A DNA stretch of 64,000 nucleotides from an uncultured Pelagibacteraceae bacterium (GTDB lineage: Bacteria; Pseudomonadota; Alphaproteobacteria; Pelagibacterales; Pelagibacteraceae). The stretch's first letter is position 1; each line of letters starts with the position of its first letter. The translations under genes and the position numbers were made by a program. The notes under the pieces are model-generated. The model searched no databases. It was not told the origin of the DNA and saw only the letters and a list, made by a program, of their open reading frames with translations. The stretch is taken from the NCBI GenBank assembly GCA_902555585.1, contig CACDSY010000004.1, positions 124,001 to 188,000 on the forward strand, read 5' to 3'. This document shows positions 25,896 through 35,959 of this stretch, piece by piece.

Positions 25896-26363
25896 ATGAA
25901 CGACGATCAAATTAAATCCATTTTAAGAAAATCAAAAGTCATTGCAATGATTGGCGTAAGTTCTGAGAAAAAAGGGGAAGATAAAAAAAATCTTAAAAGA
26001 AAACCTGCAAACGTAGTCATGAAGTATATGCAAAACTTTGGTTATAAAGTGATACCTATAAACCCTTTTGCTGTAGGTGAAATTGTAAATGGTGAACCAA
26101 TAGTTGAAAGCTTGGATAATGTTAAAGAAGAGATCGATATAGTTGATGTTTTTAGACCTTCAAGCGAAGCAGAGGCTATTACAAAAGAAGCAATTCAAAA
26201 AGGAACTAAAGTATTATGGTTGCAGTATGGAATTCATAGCGATGAGGCTAAAGTGATTGCTGACAAAGAAAATATTGAATTTATTTCCAACAGATGCATA
26301 AAGCAGGAATATCAAAAACTTTTTCAAAAATCTAATCCAGTTTTTCCAGTTCTGAAAGATTAA
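25896..26363 (+). CDS. CoA-binding domain protein (YccU-like)
   Basis: The 155-aa protein has the CoA_binding Rossmann-type fold: KVIAMIGVSSEKKGEDKKN at 14-32, YMQNFGYKVIPINPF, and IDIVDVFRPSSEAEAIT. KVLWLQYGIHSDEA and EFISNRCIKQEYQKLF complete the family pattern. Family members bind CoA but have no settled role. It sits between the crotonase and an NAD(P)H-quinone-type flavoprotein gene, and overlaps the latter by one base. Confidence 0.88.
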   Translation: MNDDQIKSILRKSKVIAMIGVSSEKKGEDKKNLKRKPANVVMKYMQNFGYKVIPINPFAVGEIVNGEPIVESLDNVKEEIDIVDVFRPSSEAEAITKEAIQKGTKVLWLQYGIHSDEAKVIADKENIEFISNRCIKQEYQKLFQKSNPVFPVLKD

Positions 26364-26932
26364 TGAAAAAAGTATTTTTGGTTTATGGCCATTATAATGA
26401 CAAATCTTTCAATTCAGCAATCAAAAACACTTTTATAAAATCAGCAGAGGAAAAAGGTCATTCAGTAGAATGTATAGATTTATATAAAGAAAAGTTTAAC
26501 CCAGTATATGCTGGTGAAAAGGCCGACGAAGTAGTTTTAGATCATAGAAAAAAAATAGATGAAACTGATTTAATTGTACTTGTGGCACCTATTTGGAACT
26601 ATAGAATGCCAGCAATATTAGAGGGTTGGATAGATAAAGTATTAGCGCCACCTTGGGCTTTTTCTTTTAAGAAACTTATCGGCAACCATGGTTATGCTGT
26701 AGGAAAACTTAAAAGTAAAAAAGCTATTATTTTCTGCACATATGGCTCTCCAAGATTTTCAATATCGGATTTTTTTTTAAATTTACCCCTCAGAAGAATT
26801 AAAAAAGGTATTTTTAATAAGTGTGGTATTTATGACATTACCTATAAACGATATTTTGCTGTACCATTTGTTTCAAATGAAAAAAGAATTGAATTTTTGC
26901 AAGATGTTAAGAATACAGCCAGCAATTTATAG
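26363..26932 (+). CDS. Flavodoxin-fold NAD(P)H dehydrogenase (quinone)-like protein
   Basis: The 189-aa protein belongs to the NQO/ModA-like flavodoxin-fold family. It has VFLVYGHYNDKSFN at the N-terminus as the phosphate-binding loop. LIVLVAPIWNYRMPAILEGWIDKVLAPPWAF is the FMN/FAD contact region, and KKAIIFCTYGSPRF follows. It would reduce quinones or related electrophiles with NAD(P)H. Such a reductase could remove reactive acrylate-type products, but that is speculative. The next ORF's proposed start lies inside its 3' end. Confidence 0.85.
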   Translation: MKKVFLVYGHYNDKSFNSAIKNTFIKSAEEKGHSVECIDLYKEKFNPVYAGEKADEVVLDHRKKIDETDLIVLVAPIWNYRMPAILEGWIDKVLAPPWAFSFKKLIGNHGYAVGKLKSKKAIIFCTYGSPRFSISDFFLNLPLRRIKKGIFNKCGIYDITYKRYFAVPFVSNEKRIEFLQDVKNTASNL

Positions 26933-27377
26933 TATCTTCTTTCTATTAATTTTTTCTTTAAACGAATTATCTGCTGAGATAAGAAAACCAAATCCAGAAA
27001 TAAAGCCCAGAGAAGTTATTGAAATACAACTCAATGCTTTAATGAAGAACGATGATCCTGAAAAAGACAGTGGTATAATTCAAACCTGGTTTTTTGCTCA
27101 CCCAAACAATCAAAGAGTTACAGGACCTATTGAGAGATTTAAAAACATGATTAAGACCGATTCTTATTCGATGCTTTTAAATCATGAAAATTATGAAATT
27201 GTAGAAGTTTATAAATCAAAAGGTGTTTCAACATTTGAAGTGACCATTATGGACAAAGATAAAAAGTATTATAAATTCAAATGGCAAGTTGAAAAATACG
27301 AAATTGATGGATTTTTAAAAAATTGTTGGTTAACTACCGCTGTATCTCAACCAATGCCAATGGGCTCTTCTATATAA
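26904..27377 (+). CDS. Secreted or lipid-free DUF4864-like protein
   Basis: I place the start at ATG 26904, which gives a signal peptide (MLRIQPAIYSIFFLLIFSLNE...) and a 157-aa protein. The upstream in-frame start at 26823 would put the signal internally. The mature part resembles DUF4864: REVIEIQLNALMKNDD, RFKNMIKTDSYSMLLN, and a C-terminal FKNCW-like end (DGFLKNCWLTTAVS). Function is unknown; a periplasmic location is inferred from the signal. The gene overlaps the previous one by 29 bases and couples by TAATG to the next. Confidence 0.65.
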   Translation: MLRIQPAIYSIFFLLIFSLNELSAEIRKPNPEIKPREVIEIQLNALMKNDDPEKDSGIIQTWFFAHPNNQRVTGPIERFKNMIKTDSYSMLLNHENYEIVEVYKSKGVSTFEVTIMDKDKKYYKFKWQVEKYEIDGFLKNCWLTTAVSQPMPMGSSI

Positions 27378-27592
27378 TGAAAAAACCAAGTTTTCCAGTA
27401 CGAATTGCAATACTAATGGCAATACTTTGTATACCACCTATTGGTGCCACCCAGATAGGTTGGTATTATTTTGGACAAACTATGGGAGTAAATTTTGGTA
27501 TGGCTGCAGGAGTGGTGAGTGTAATAACTGCCGCATATTTAATGTACCAAATGGGTTGGAGAGATGACGATGATGATGATTATCACTATTAG
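27377..27592 (+). CDS. Small membrane protein with acidic C-terminus
   Basis: Starting at ATG 27377 (overlapping the previous stop), this gene encodes 71 aa. It has two hydrophobic segments, around residues 8-28 and 35-58, and a striking end, WRDDDDDDYHY. A longer ORF from 27323 exists, but the coupled start gives a sensible protein. The acidic-His tail could bind metal or calcium. No family is recognised. Confidence 0.6.
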   Translation: MKKPSFPVRIAILMAILCIPPIGATQIGWYYFGQTMGVNFGMAAGVVSVITAAYLMYQMGWRDDDDDDYHY

Positions 27593-27632
27593 AATTATGT
27601 TTAGTTTATAGAAAAAATTTAGTAAAAATCGC

Positions 27633-30068
27633 ATGATGAAATCAAAAGCAAAAGTTGTAGTAGTAGGTGGTGGAGTTGTTGGTGTTAGTGCGCTTTACCA
27701 TTTAGCTAAAAAAGGCTGGTCTGATGTTGTTTTGATTGAAAGAAAGGAATTAACTTCAGGTTCAACGTGGCATGCAGCTGGTCTACTTCCATTATTTAAC
27801 ATGAGTTACTCAGTTGGCCAGTTACATAAATATGCAGTTAATCTTTATAAAAGTTTAGAGGAAGAAACAGGCAAGAACGTCGGTTTCAGTGTTGTTTCAA
27901 ATATTAGATTAGCAGACAACAAAGATAGAATGGATGAATATCATCAATACGCTGGAGTTGCAAAAACTATTGGAGTAGATGTAAAATTTCTAACACCAGA
28001 CCAAGTAAAAGAAATTTGGCCTTTGTGTAATACAAATGATTTAATTGGAGCAATACAACATCCCGAAGATGGATACATTCAACCAGCTGATTTAACGCAA
28101 GCATTAGCTACGGGCGCAAGAAATAGAGGTGCTGAGATTTACAGAAATACAACAGTTCTGGCAATGAAACAAAATAAAGATGGATGGGTTGTTGAAACAG
28201 ATAAGGGATCTATAGAATGTGAACACGTAATTTCATGTTCAGGGAATTTTGCTAGACAAACTGGTAAGATGGTTGGTTTAGATATTCCAGTAATACCAGT
28301 TGAGCATCAATACATTGTAACAGAACCACACCCAGAAATTCAAAAAAGAAAAAAAGAAGGTCTTCCAGAAATGGGAGTTTTAAGAGATAGTGATAGCAGA
28401 TGGTATATGAGGGAGGAAGCGGGTGGTTTAATTTTAGGACCATATGAAGATGGTGCTCCTGCCTGTTATGTAGATGGTCCTTCAAAGGAATCTGAGTATG
28501 AACTTTTTCAAGAAGATCTAGATAGACTTGCTCCTCATATTGAAGGAGCTATTCATAGAGTTCCAGCATTTGGAGAGGTAGGTGTTAAAAAAGTTTACAA
28601 CGGCGCTATTTGCTATACTCCAGATGGAAATCCGATAGTTGGTCCAGCATGGGGATTAAAGAACTTTTGGATTAATGAAGGTCATAGTTTTGGTATTACA
28701 GCAGCCGGTGGAGCTGGATGGCAATTAGCAGAGTGGATTGTTGATGGTGAACCTACAATTGATATGCTTGGAGTAGAACCAAGAAGATATGGAGATTATT
28801 GCTCAAAATCATATCTTAAAGAGAAGAATGAAGAAGCTTACAGTCATGTATTTATAACTCACTTTCCAGATGAAGAAAGACCAGCTGCAAGACCTTTAAG
28901 AACAGCCCCATGTTATGACAGAATGAAAAATCTTGGTGCAGTTTTTGGTCAAAAATTTGGATGGGAAAGACCAAACTTTTTTGCAACTGATGGCATGGAA
29001 CAAAAGGATGATTGGTCATTTAGAAGATCTAATTGGTTCAAAGCAGTTGAAAAAGAGTGCAAAAATGTAAAAGAAAATGTTGGACTACTAGATATGACCG
29101 CATTTGCTAAATGCAGAATTAAAGGACCTGGAGCTGAAGAATTTTTAGATAAGTTGGTAGCAAATAAATTACCAAAAAAAGTTGGTAGAATTAATTTATG
29201 TCATGCATTGAATACAAAGGGAGGTGTTCACTCAGAATTTACAATAATGAGAGAGTCAGAAAATAGTTTTTATCTTGTTTCTGCTGGAGCTTATCAAAGA
29301 TTGGATCACGATTGGATATTTGGTTGGATGCCAAAAGATGGATCAGTTCAATTTGAGAATTTAACAAATAGCAAAGGTGTTCTTGTAGTATCAGGACCAA
29401 AAGCAAGAGAATTAATGCAAAGAGTATCAAATGATGACTTTTCAAATGAAAATTTCAAATGGTTAAGTGCAAAACAAGTTGACGTTGGCTTTGCACCCGT
29501 TAATGCGATGAGGGTTAACTTTGTGGGAGAGCTTGGATGGGAACTTCATCATCCTATTGAATATCAAAATCATATTTTCGATAAACTTATGGATGCAGGT
29601 CAAGACTTAGGTTTAAAGCCTTACGGTATCAGAGCTATGAATAGTTTAAGAGTTGAAAAATCATATAAACTAGTTGGAACTGAATTATCAATTGAGTATT
29701 CACCTTATGAAAGCGGATTAGATAGATTTATTCATCCAAACAAAGGAAGTTTTATTGGACTAGATGCTTTAAATAAATGGAGAGAAAAAGGCTTTGATAA
29801 TAAGCTTGTTACTCTAGAGGTACACGAAACTAGTGATGCGGATGTGTTAGGAAACAACCCAATTTATGAAAATGGTAGTGTTGTAGGACGTGCAACTGGC
29901 GGTGACTTTGGATTTAGACTAGGAAAATCTATCGCACTTGGAATGGTTAAACCTGAGTTAGCAAATGTTGGACAAAAACTAAGGATTGATATACTTGGTA
30001 AAATGCATGAGGCAACAATTTTAGAAGAAAGTCCTTACGATGCAGAAAATAAATTATTGAGAGCTTAA
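27633..30068 (+). CDS. Dimethylglycine/sarcosine dehydrogenase-type flavoprotein (second copy)
   Basis: The 811-aa protein repeats the DAO-GcvT fusion: GGGVVG at 12-17, STWHAAG with His47 at the covalent-FAD position, then a C-terminal GcvT domain ([39 protein letters not shown]). It is followed directly (TAATG) by etfB, etfA and then ETF-QO. This is strong context for an ETF-reducing dehydrogenase such as dimethylglycine or sarcosine dehydrogenase. ATG at 27633 or 27636 may be used. It is a paralogue of the genes at 18408 and 40925. Confidence 0.9.
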   Translation: MMKSKAKVVVVGGGVVGVSALYHLAKKGWSDVVLIERKELTSGSTWHAAGLLPLFNMSYSVGQLHKYAVNLYKSLEEETGKNVGFSVVSNIRLADNKDRMDEYHQYAGVAKTIGVDVKFLTPDQVKEIWPLCNTNDLIGAIQHPEDGYIQPADLTQALATGARNRGAEIYRNTTVLAMKQNKDGWVVETDKGSIECEHVISCSGNFARQTGKMVGLDIPVIPVEHQYIVTEPHPEIQKRKKEGLPEMGVLRDSDSRWYMREEAGGLILGPYEDGAPACYVDGPSKESEYELFQEDLDRLAPHIEGAIHRVPAFGEVGVKKVYNGAICYTPDGNPIVGPAWGLKNFWINEGHSFGITAAGGAGWQLAEWIVDGEPTIDMLGVEPRRYGDYCSKSYLKEKNEEAYSHVFITHFPDEERPAARPLRTAPCYDRMKNLGAVFGQKFGWERPNFFATDGMEQKDDWSFRRSNWFKAVEKECKNVKENVGLLDMTAFAKCRIKGPGAEEFLDKLVANKLPKKVGRINLCHALNTKGGVHSEFTIMRESENSFYLVSAGAYQRLDHDWIFGWMPKDGSVQFENLTNSKGVLVVSGPKARELMQRVSNDDFSNENFKWLSAKQVDVGFAPVNAMRVNFVGELGWELHHPIEYQNHIFDKLMDAGQDLGLKPYGIRAMNSLRVEKSYKLVGTELSIEYSPYESGLDRFIHPNKGSFIGLDALNKWREKGFDNKLVTLEVHETSDADVLGNNPIYENGSVVGRATGGDFGFRLGKSIALGMVKPELANVGQKLRIDILGKMHEATILEESPYDAENKLLRA

Positions 30069-30817
30069 TGAAAATTTTAGTCGCTGTAAAAAGAGTTATT
30101 GATTATAACGTTCAAATTAGAGTTAAAGAAGACGGTAGTGGAGTTGTTACCGATAACGTTAAAATGTCTACAAACCCACCAGATGACAATGCTATTGAAG
30201 AGGCTGTAAAAATTAAAGAGTCAGGTAAAGCAACAGAAATAATAGCTGTTACTGTTGGTGAAGAGAAAGCTCAAGAAACAGTCAGAAAAGCTCTAGCAGT
30301 AGGAGCGGATAGAGGAATTCATGTAAAGGTTGATGGCAACATTGAGCCTCTTGCTGTTTCTAAAATTTTAAAAAAAATTGTTGAAAAAGAAAATCCAGAC
30401 TTAGTATTTATGGGCAAACAAGCAATTGATGATGACTGTAATCAAACAGGCCAAATGTTAGCAGCACATTTAAATTGGCCACAAGCAACTTTTGCTTCAA
30501 AAATAGAAGTAAACGATAAATCATTACAAGTGACTAGAGAAGTGGATGAAGGTTTAGAAACTATTGAGGTTAATACACCAGCTATTGTTACCTGTGATTT
30601 AAGATTAAATGAGCCAAGATATGCGTCCCTTCCAAATATAATGAAGGCTAAGAAAAAACCTATTGAACAAATTAATGCGTCAGATCTAGGAGTTGATACA
30701 AACCCTAGAATAGAACATATTAAGATCGAAGAACCGCCGAAAAGAAAAGCGGGTATTAAAGTTGCAAGTGTTGAGGAATTGGTACAAAAATTAAAAAATG
30801 AGGCTAAGGTAATTTAA
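30068..30817 (+). CDS. etfB: Electron transfer flavoprotein beta subunit
   Basis: EtfB binds AMP and pairs with EtfA. The 249-aa product has the conserved beginning [35 protein letters not shown], and [23 protein letters not shown], then [16 protein letters not shown]. It is joined to the upstream dehydrogenase and downstream etfA by one-base overlaps. The ETF receives electrons from acyl-CoA, dimethylglycine and sarcosine dehydrogenases. Confidence 0.98.
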   Translation: MKILVAVKRVIDYNVQIRVKEDGSGVVTDNVKMSTNPPDDNAIEEAVKIKESGKATEIIAVTVGEEKAQETVRKALAVGADRGIHVKVDGNIEPLAVSKILKKIVEKENPDLVFMGKQAIDDDCNQTGQMLAAHLNWPQATFASKIEVNDKSLQVTREVDEGLETIEVNTPAIVTCDLRLNEPRYASLPNIMKAKKKPIEQINASDLGVDTNPRIEHIKIEEPPKRKAGIKVASVEELVQKLKNEAKVI

Positions 30818-31770
30818 TGTCAGTTTTATTAATAGCAGAGCATAACAACAAAGAAGTAAAACCATTTACTTTAAATGCGATTACAGCTGCATCACAAATA
30901 GATCAAGATCTTCATGTAATGTTAATTGGAAGTAAGGCAGATGATGTTGCAAAATTTTTATCTGAAGTTCCTTTAGTAAAAAAAGTTCTTCATATAGATC
31001 ATGAAATTTATGAAAATTATATAGCTGAGAATTATACTGCAGCAATTTTAAAACACGCTGATAAATATTCACATATTATTTGTTCAGCAAATACATTTGG
31101 AAAAAACCTTATGCCAAGAGTGGCAGCGTTATTAGATATTTCACAAGTGAGTGATATTATAAAAGTTATATCTCCTGATACCTTTTTAAGACCAATTTAT
31201 GCTGGAAACGCATTTGCTACAGTTAAAAGTAATGATGAAAAAAAATGTGTTACTATAAGACCAACATCATTTGAAGTGGCTGAAACAACTGGAGGATCTG
31301 CCGAAATAGAAAAAATCGATGCAGCAGATCAAACAGAAAATACAAAATTTATAAATAGAGAAGAAATTAAATCAGATAGACCTGAATTAGGCACAGCTAG
31401 AATAGTAATTTCAGGTGGTAGAGGCTTACAAAGTGGAGAAAATTTCAAACTGATAACTGATGTAGCGGACAAGTTAAATGCTGCAATAGGAGCTTCAAGA
31501 GCTGCGGTTGATGCTGGATATATTACAAACGAACATCAAGTGGGACAAACAGGAAAAGTTGTTGTTCCTGATCTATATATAGCAGTTGGAATTTCTGGAG
31601 CCATTCAACATTTAGCAGGAATGAAAGAAAGTAAAGTTATAGTTGCTATAAATAAAGATGGTGAAGCACCTATTTTTAGTGTCGCAGATTACGGCCTGGA
31701 AGCTGATTTATTCGAAGCACTTCCTCAATTCTTAGAGGAACTGAACAAATTAAACACTATACAAAAATAA
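30817..31770 (+). CDS. etfA: Electron transfer flavoprotein alpha subunit
   Basis: The 317-aa product is EtfA, which carries the FAD. Its C-terminal FAD-binding domain is clear: RIVISGGRGLQSGENF, GASRAAVDAGYITNEHQVGQ, TGKVVVPDLYIAVGISGAIQ, and HLAGMKESKVIVAINKDGEAP. It overlaps etfB by one base. The ETF-QO gene follows after about 21 bases. Confidence 0.98.
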   Translation: MSVLLIAEHNNKEVKPFTLNAITAASQIDQDLHVMLIGSKADDVAKFLSEVPLVKKVLHIDHEIYENYIAENYTAAILKHADKYSHIICSANTFGKNLMPRVAALLDISQVSDIIKVISPDTFLRPIYAGNAFATVKSNDEKKCVTIRPTSFEVAETTGGSAEIEKIDAADQTENTKFINREEIKSDRPELGTARIVISGGRGLQSGENFKLITDVADKLNAAIGASRAAVDAGYITNEHQVGQTGKVVVPDLYIAVGISGAIQHLAGMKESKVIVAINKDGEAPIFSVADYGLEADLFEALPQFLEELNKLNTIQK

Positions 31771-31791
31771 CAAATACTGTAAGAAATTAGT

Positions 31792-33411
31792 ATGTCCAGA
31801 GAAGTGATGGAATACGATGTTGTAATCGTAGGTGGCGGACCATCGGGACTTTCAACTGCAATAAAATTAAAGCAGTTAAATCCAGATATTAATGTCTGCC
31901 TTTTAGAAAAAGCATCTGAAATAGGTGCACATATTTTATCCGGGAACGTGTTTGAAACACGAGCTTTAGATGAACTATTGCCAAATTGGAAAGATCTTAA
32001 TCCACCAATTAAAACAAAAGTTAACAAAGAGAAGTTTCTATTTCTAGGAAAGACAAAAAAAATTAGTTGGCCAACCTGGTTATTACCTAAAGTACAACAA
32101 AATCATAACAATTATATTATTAGTCTAGCTAATTTATGTAGATGGTTAGCAGAACAAGCTGAAACTCTTGGAGTTGAAATATTCCCAGGTTTTCCTGCAA
32201 GTGAAGTTTTATACAATGAAGATGGTTCTGTTAAGGGTGTAGCAACTCAAGATATGGGTTTAGATAAAGAAGGTAATAAAAAAGATGGTTATGAACCAGG
32301 AATGGAACTTCATGCGAAAGTTACAGTTTTTGCAGAAGGGTGTAGAGGACATTTGGGCAAAGAATTAATTAAAAAATTTGATTTAGATAAAGGAAAAGAT
32401 CCACAACAGTATGGAATAGGATTTAAAGAAATTTGGGAATTAAAAGAAGAAAATCACGACGAAGGCTTAGTGATGCATACGGCAGGCTGGCCATTAGATA
32501 ATAGTACATATGGTGGAAGTTTTGTTTATCATGCTGAAAATAAACAGATATTTTTAGGATATGTCATTGGTCTTGATTATAAAAATCCTCATCTTTCACC
32601 GTTTGATGAATTTCAAAAATTTAAAACTCATCCAGCGATTAGATCAATATTAGAAGGTGGTAAAAGAATATCATATGGAGCAAGAGCACTTATAGAAGGA
32701 GGTTTTCAAAGTCTACCTAAGATGTTTATGCCAGGTGCACTATTAGTTGGTTGTGATGCTGGTACATTAAATATGCCAAAAATTAAAGGATCACATACTG
32801 CAATGAAAAGTGGAATGATTGCAGCGGAAACTATTATTGATCACATAAAATCAAGCAAAGAATTATCTTATTATGAGGAAAAATTTAAAAAAAGCTGGGT
32901 TTATAAAGAGTTATATGAGGCTAGAAATGTTAAACCTAGCTTTAGTTGGGGTTTAATTCTAGGAATAATATTTACAGGGATTGATCAAATTTTATTTAGA
33001 GGAAGATTGCCATTCACACTCAAACATAAACACGCTGATCATGAAACTTTAAAACCAGCAAGTGAAATGCCAAAAATAGATTATCCAAAACCAGATAATG
33101 TTATTACATTTGATAAAACAAGTTCAGTTTATCTAACAGGAACCAATCATGCTGAAAATCAACCAGTACATCTTCAACTTAAAGACAAAGATTTACCAAT
33201 AAAATATACTTTAGGTAAATACGATGAACCTGCACAAAGATATTGTCCAGTTGGAGTTTATGAAATTCAAAAAGAAAATGATGTTGAGAAATTTGTAATT
33301 AATTCTCAAAATTGTATTCATTGTAAAACTTGCGATATAAAAGAGCCATCACAAAATATTACATGGGTCACGCCTGAAGGCGGGGGTGGACCTAAGTACG
33401 GAAATATGTAA
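31792..33411 (+). CDS. Electron transfer flavoprotein-ubiquinone oxidoreductase
   Basis: ETF-QO passes electrons from reduced ETF to membrane quinone. The 539-aa protein has an N-terminal FAD motif (IVGGGPSGLSTAIKLKQL), LLEKASEIGAHILSGNVF, and GCDAGTLNMPKIKGSHTAMK. At the C-terminus it has a single [4Fe-4S] site with Cys485, Cys508, Cys511 and Cys514. A membrane-inserting hydrophobic patch is visible around FSWGLILGIIFTGIDQILF. It completes a dehydrogenase-ETF-quinone module with the three upstream genes. The gene faces a DUF2237 gene with no bases between the stops. Confidence 0.97.
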   Translation: MSREVMEYDVVIVGGGPSGLSTAIKLKQLNPDINVCLLEKASEIGAHILSGNVFETRALDELLPNWKDLNPPIKTKVNKEKFLFLGKTKKISWPTWLLPKVQQNHNNYIISLANLCRWLAEQAETLGVEIFPGFPASEVLYNEDGSVKGVATQDMGLDKEGNKKDGYEPGMELHAKVTVFAEGCRGHLGKELIKKFDLDKGKDPQQYGIGFKEIWELKEENHDEGLVMHTAGWPLDNSTYGGSFVYHAENKQIFLGYVIGLDYKNPHLSPFDEFQKFKTHPAIRSILEGGKRISYGARALIEGGFQSLPKMFMPGALLVGCDAGTLNMPKIKGSHTAMKSGMIAAETIIDHIKSSKELSYYEEKFKKSWVYKELYEARNVKPSFSWGLILGIIFTGIDQILFRGRLPFTLKHKHADHETLKPASEMPKIDYPKPDNVITFDKTSSVYLTGTNHAENQPVHLQLKDKDLPIKYTLGKYDEPAQRYCPVGVYEIQKENDVEKFVINSQNCIHCKTCDIKEPSQNITWVTPEGGGGPKYGNM

Positions 33412-33786
33412 TTAAGAAAGATCTATTGCAAATTTTTTTAAAGTTTCAATTGGCACTAACTTTAAAGTATTAACGTGAGTTTTTTTTAAATATATAGAAC
33501 ATCCAATTCCCGCCTCTAAAGCTCTCGCAACCCAACTGGCACATACACACCAGTTATCTCCATCTACCAATCCAGGAAAACCAAATTCAGGGTGAGGTGT
33601 TATCAAATCATTACCAGCCTCCTTACACCATTCTAAAAATTCGTCGTTAACTTTTACACAAACTGTGTGTAAACCACGATCGTTTTCATCTGTGTTACAA
33701 CAACCGTCTCTGAACCAACCAGTTAATGGATTTTTTGAACATTCTTCAAGATCTTCACCAAGAACGTTTTTTTGAGCCTCACTCAT
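33412..33786 (-). CDS. DUF2237 family protein
   Basis: The 124-aa protein matches DUF2237 throughout: NVLGEDLEECSKNPLTGWFR, DGCCNTDENDRGLHTVCVKV, PHPEFGFPGLVDGDNWCVCA, and ARALEAGIGCSIYLKKTH. It is cysteine-rich (CC, C-x-C and others), suggesting metal or redox binding. Its function is unknown. It shares one base with hisI, so it is translationally coupled to it. Confidence 0.93.
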   Translation of the reverse strand: MSEAQKNVLGEDLEECSKNPLTGWFRDGCCNTDENDRGLHTVCVKVNDEFLEWCKEAGNDLITPHPEFGFPGLVDGDNWCVCASWVARALEAGIGCSIYLKKTHVNTLKLVPIETLKKFAIDLS

Positions 33787-34253
33787 TAAATTTTAGTAGG
33801 ATTAGGTTGTCCTTTATAAACAACTTCTGGATCAAATTTTTTCTTTTCTTCTTCAAATTTCATTTCTACTTTACGTCCATTTTCAATTTTACCTGTAGGT
33901 ACTGATCGGTAAAAACATGATCTGTAACCAACATGACAACTTGCACCATCACCAATATCTACAGTTATCCAAACTGCATCTTGATCATCGTCAATTCTTA
34001 TTTCTTTTACTTTTTGAGTAAAGCCGCTAGTTTTTCCTTTATGCCAAATTTCTTTTCTAGACCTGCTCCAGTAGTGAGCTTCTTTTGTTTCTATTGTTAA
34101 TTTTAAAGCTTCAACATTCATATAACCGTGCATTAGAATCTCTTTAGTTTCTGCACATGTTGTAATTACAGGGATTAAGCCATCATTATCGAATTTTGGA
34201 GACAAAAGGTTACCTTCCTCTATATCAGCGACATTTTCTCTTTTTTTAAACAT
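33786..34253 (-). CDS. hisI: Phosphoribosyl-AMP cyclohydrolase
   Basis: HisI opens the adenine ring of PR-AMP in histidine biosynthesis. The 155-aa protein has LIPVITTCAETKEILMHGY, MNVEALKLTIETKEAHYWSR, RKEIWHKGKTSGF, IRIDDDQDAVWI for the metal-binding DxDxD-type region, and CHVGYRSCFYR with catalytic cysteines. It is a stand-alone hisI, not fused to hisE. It is the first gene of a two-gene unit with DUF2237. It is divergent from folE. Confidence 0.96.
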   Translation of the reverse strand: MFKKRENVADIEEGNLLSPKFDNDGLIPVITTCAETKEILMHGYMNVEALKLTIETKEAHYWSRSRKEIWHKGKTSGFTQKVKEIRIDDDQDAVWITVDIGDGASCHVGYRSCFYRSVPTGKIENGRKVEMKFEEEKKKFDPEVVYKGQPNPTKI

Positions 34254-34332
34254 ATATAAGTCGCATTATCTAACATATTACTGAATATATTAAATATTTT
34301 AAATTTAAGGATTTACTGTATAAAAAGGCGCT

Positions 34333-34941
34333 ATGAAATTAGTAAAAGACACAGACAATAAAAATTTAGAGACTAAACAAATTTCAGATAAAGAAGCTGA
34401 AGAAGCTTTGATTAAGATATTAACTTGGATTGGTGAGGATCCAAATAGAGAAGGTTTGTTAGAAACACCAAAGAGAGTTATAAAAGCCTATAAGGAATTT
34501 TTTAGTGGGTACAAAGAGGATGCTAATAAAGTTTTAGAAAAAACTTTTGGTGACGTTGAAGGATATAATGACATGGTAATTCAAAAGAATATATCTGTGC
34601 AAAGTCATTGCGAACATCATATGGTTCCAATATTGGGTATGGCACACGTCGCATACATACCAAAAGAAAGAGTTGTAGGACTAAGTAAGCTAGCAAGGGT
34701 TGTTGATGTATTTGCAAAAAGGTTGCAAACACAAGAAAGATTAACACTACAAATTGCTAAATCAATTATGACTGCTCTTGATGCTAAGGGTGTTGCAGTA
34801 ACAATTGATGCAGCTCATCAATGTATGACTACTAGAGGAATAAAAAAAGAAAGAGCATCTACAGTTACTAATTACTTTTTAGGTCAATTTAAGGACGATC
34901 TTTCTATTCAGAATAGATACTTACGATTTATTAAAGAATAG
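34333..34941 (+). CDS. folE: GTP cyclohydrolase I
   Basis: FolE makes 7,8-dihydroneopterin triphosphate from GTP, the first step of folate synthesis. The 202-aa protein shows GEDPNREGLLETPKRV, ISVQSHCEHHMVPILG with zinc-binding Cys and His residues, HVAYIPKERVVGLSKLARV, and IDAAHQCMTTRGIKK with the second zinc cysteine. Folate supply fits the many tetrahydrofolate-dependent enzymes here, but folE is also an ordinary housekeeping gene. It shares its upstream gap with hisI. Confidence 0.97.
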   Translation: MKLVKDTDNKNLETKQISDKEAEEALIKILTWIGEDPNREGLLETPKRVIKAYKEFFSGYKEDANKVLEKTFGDVEGYNDMVIQKNISVQSHCEHHMVPILGMAHVAYIPKERVVGLSKLARVVDVFAKRLQTQERLTLQIAKSIMTALDAKGVAVTIDAAHQCMTTRGIKKERASTVTNYFLGQFKDDLSIQNRYLRFIKE

Positions 34942-34954
34942 AGTATAATTACAC

Positions 34955-35959
34955 ATGTCTGATACTTTCAAAGCCCTGGTTATAAACCAGGTGGGTGAAA
35001 ATTTTTCTCAAGAAGTTAAAGAATTAAATTTTGATTTTTTAAACGAAGGTGAAGTTTTAGTTAAAATACAATACTCGGATCTTAATTATAAGGATGCTTT
35101 GATTTTAAAAGATGGTGCAAAATTAGTTAAAGAGTTTCCAAGAATTCCTGGAATTGATTTCTCAGGTACAGTAGCAGAAAGCAAGTCAGATGAATTTAAA
35201 GAAGGTGATGAGGTAATACTTACTGGTTGTAGGGTTGGAGAATTATTTCATGGAGGATTCTCTCAATATGCAAGAGTTAAAAAAGAATTTCTGATAAAGA
35301 AACCTTCAGGTATTGATTTGAAGCAAGCAATGATGATGGGTACTGCAGGCTTTACAGCAATGTTGTGCGCATTTGCCGTTAAAGCAAAAGAAGAATTATT
35401 ACTACAAAGTAAAGTGAACGATGTCCTTGTAACAGGTTCAACAGGTGGTGTAGGTATGGTTGCAGTAAATATTCTGTCAAAAATGGGATGTAATGTAACC
35501 GCAATCACAGGAAAACCTGAAAAAGCTGATTATTTAAAAGAATTAGGAGCAAAAACTGTTTTAGATCGTAAAGAATTTGAAGGTGAACCAAGATTAATTG
35601 GTAAAGGTACTTGGGATGGTGTTGTTGACACTGTTGGTGGAAATATTTTAGCAAATGCAATATCTCAAACAAGATTAAAAGGAATTGTAGCTGTTTGTGG
35701 TAATGCGAGTGGAACTAACAAATTAAATACTTCTGTTGTTCCTTTTTATATCAGAGCTGTAAAACTATGGGGCGTAGACTCAGTTAATGTAAGCAACAAA
35801 AGAAAAGAATTTGTATGGGGTGAAGTACCAAGTTTAGTAGATTTTAGTATTATAGAAAAATCAATTAAAATAGTTGGGCTTGAGGAACTATTAACTGTAT
35901 TTCCAGAAATGCTTGAAGGAAAACTGAAAAATAGAATTCTAGTGGATGTAAATAAATAA
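34955..35959 (+). CDS. acuI: Acryloyl-CoA reductase-type alcohol dehydrogenase-like protein
   Basis: The 334-aa medium-chain reductase belongs to the YhdH/AcuI branch. It has YSDLNYKDALILKDGAKLV, GIDFSGTVAESKSDEF, VILTGCRVGELFHGGFSQYA, and the NADPH motif GSTGGVG at 161-167. No zinc ligands of the usual alcohol dehydrogenases are present. AcuI reduces acryloyl-CoA to propionyl-CoA, a step in DMSP/acrylate use and detoxification in marine alphaproteobacteria. It is coupled by TAATG to a LysR regulator. The DddP-like gene lies about 11 kb upstream. Confidence 0.88.
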   Translation: MSDTFKALVINQVGENFSQEVKELNFDFLNEGEVLVKIQYSDLNYKDALILKDGAKLVKEFPRIPGIDFSGTVAESKSDEFKEGDEVILTGCRVGELFHGGFSQYARVKKEFLIKKPSGIDLKQAMMMGTAGFTAMLCAFAVKAKEELLLQSKVNDVLVTGSTGGVGMVAVNILSKMGCNVTAITGKPEKADYLKELGAKTVLDRKEFEGEPRLIGKGTWDGVVDTVGGNILANAISQTRLKGIVAVCGNASGTNKLNTSVVPFYIRAVKLWGVDSVNVSNKRKEFVWGEVPSLVDFSIIEKSIKIVGLEELLTVFPEMLEGKLKNRILVDVNK

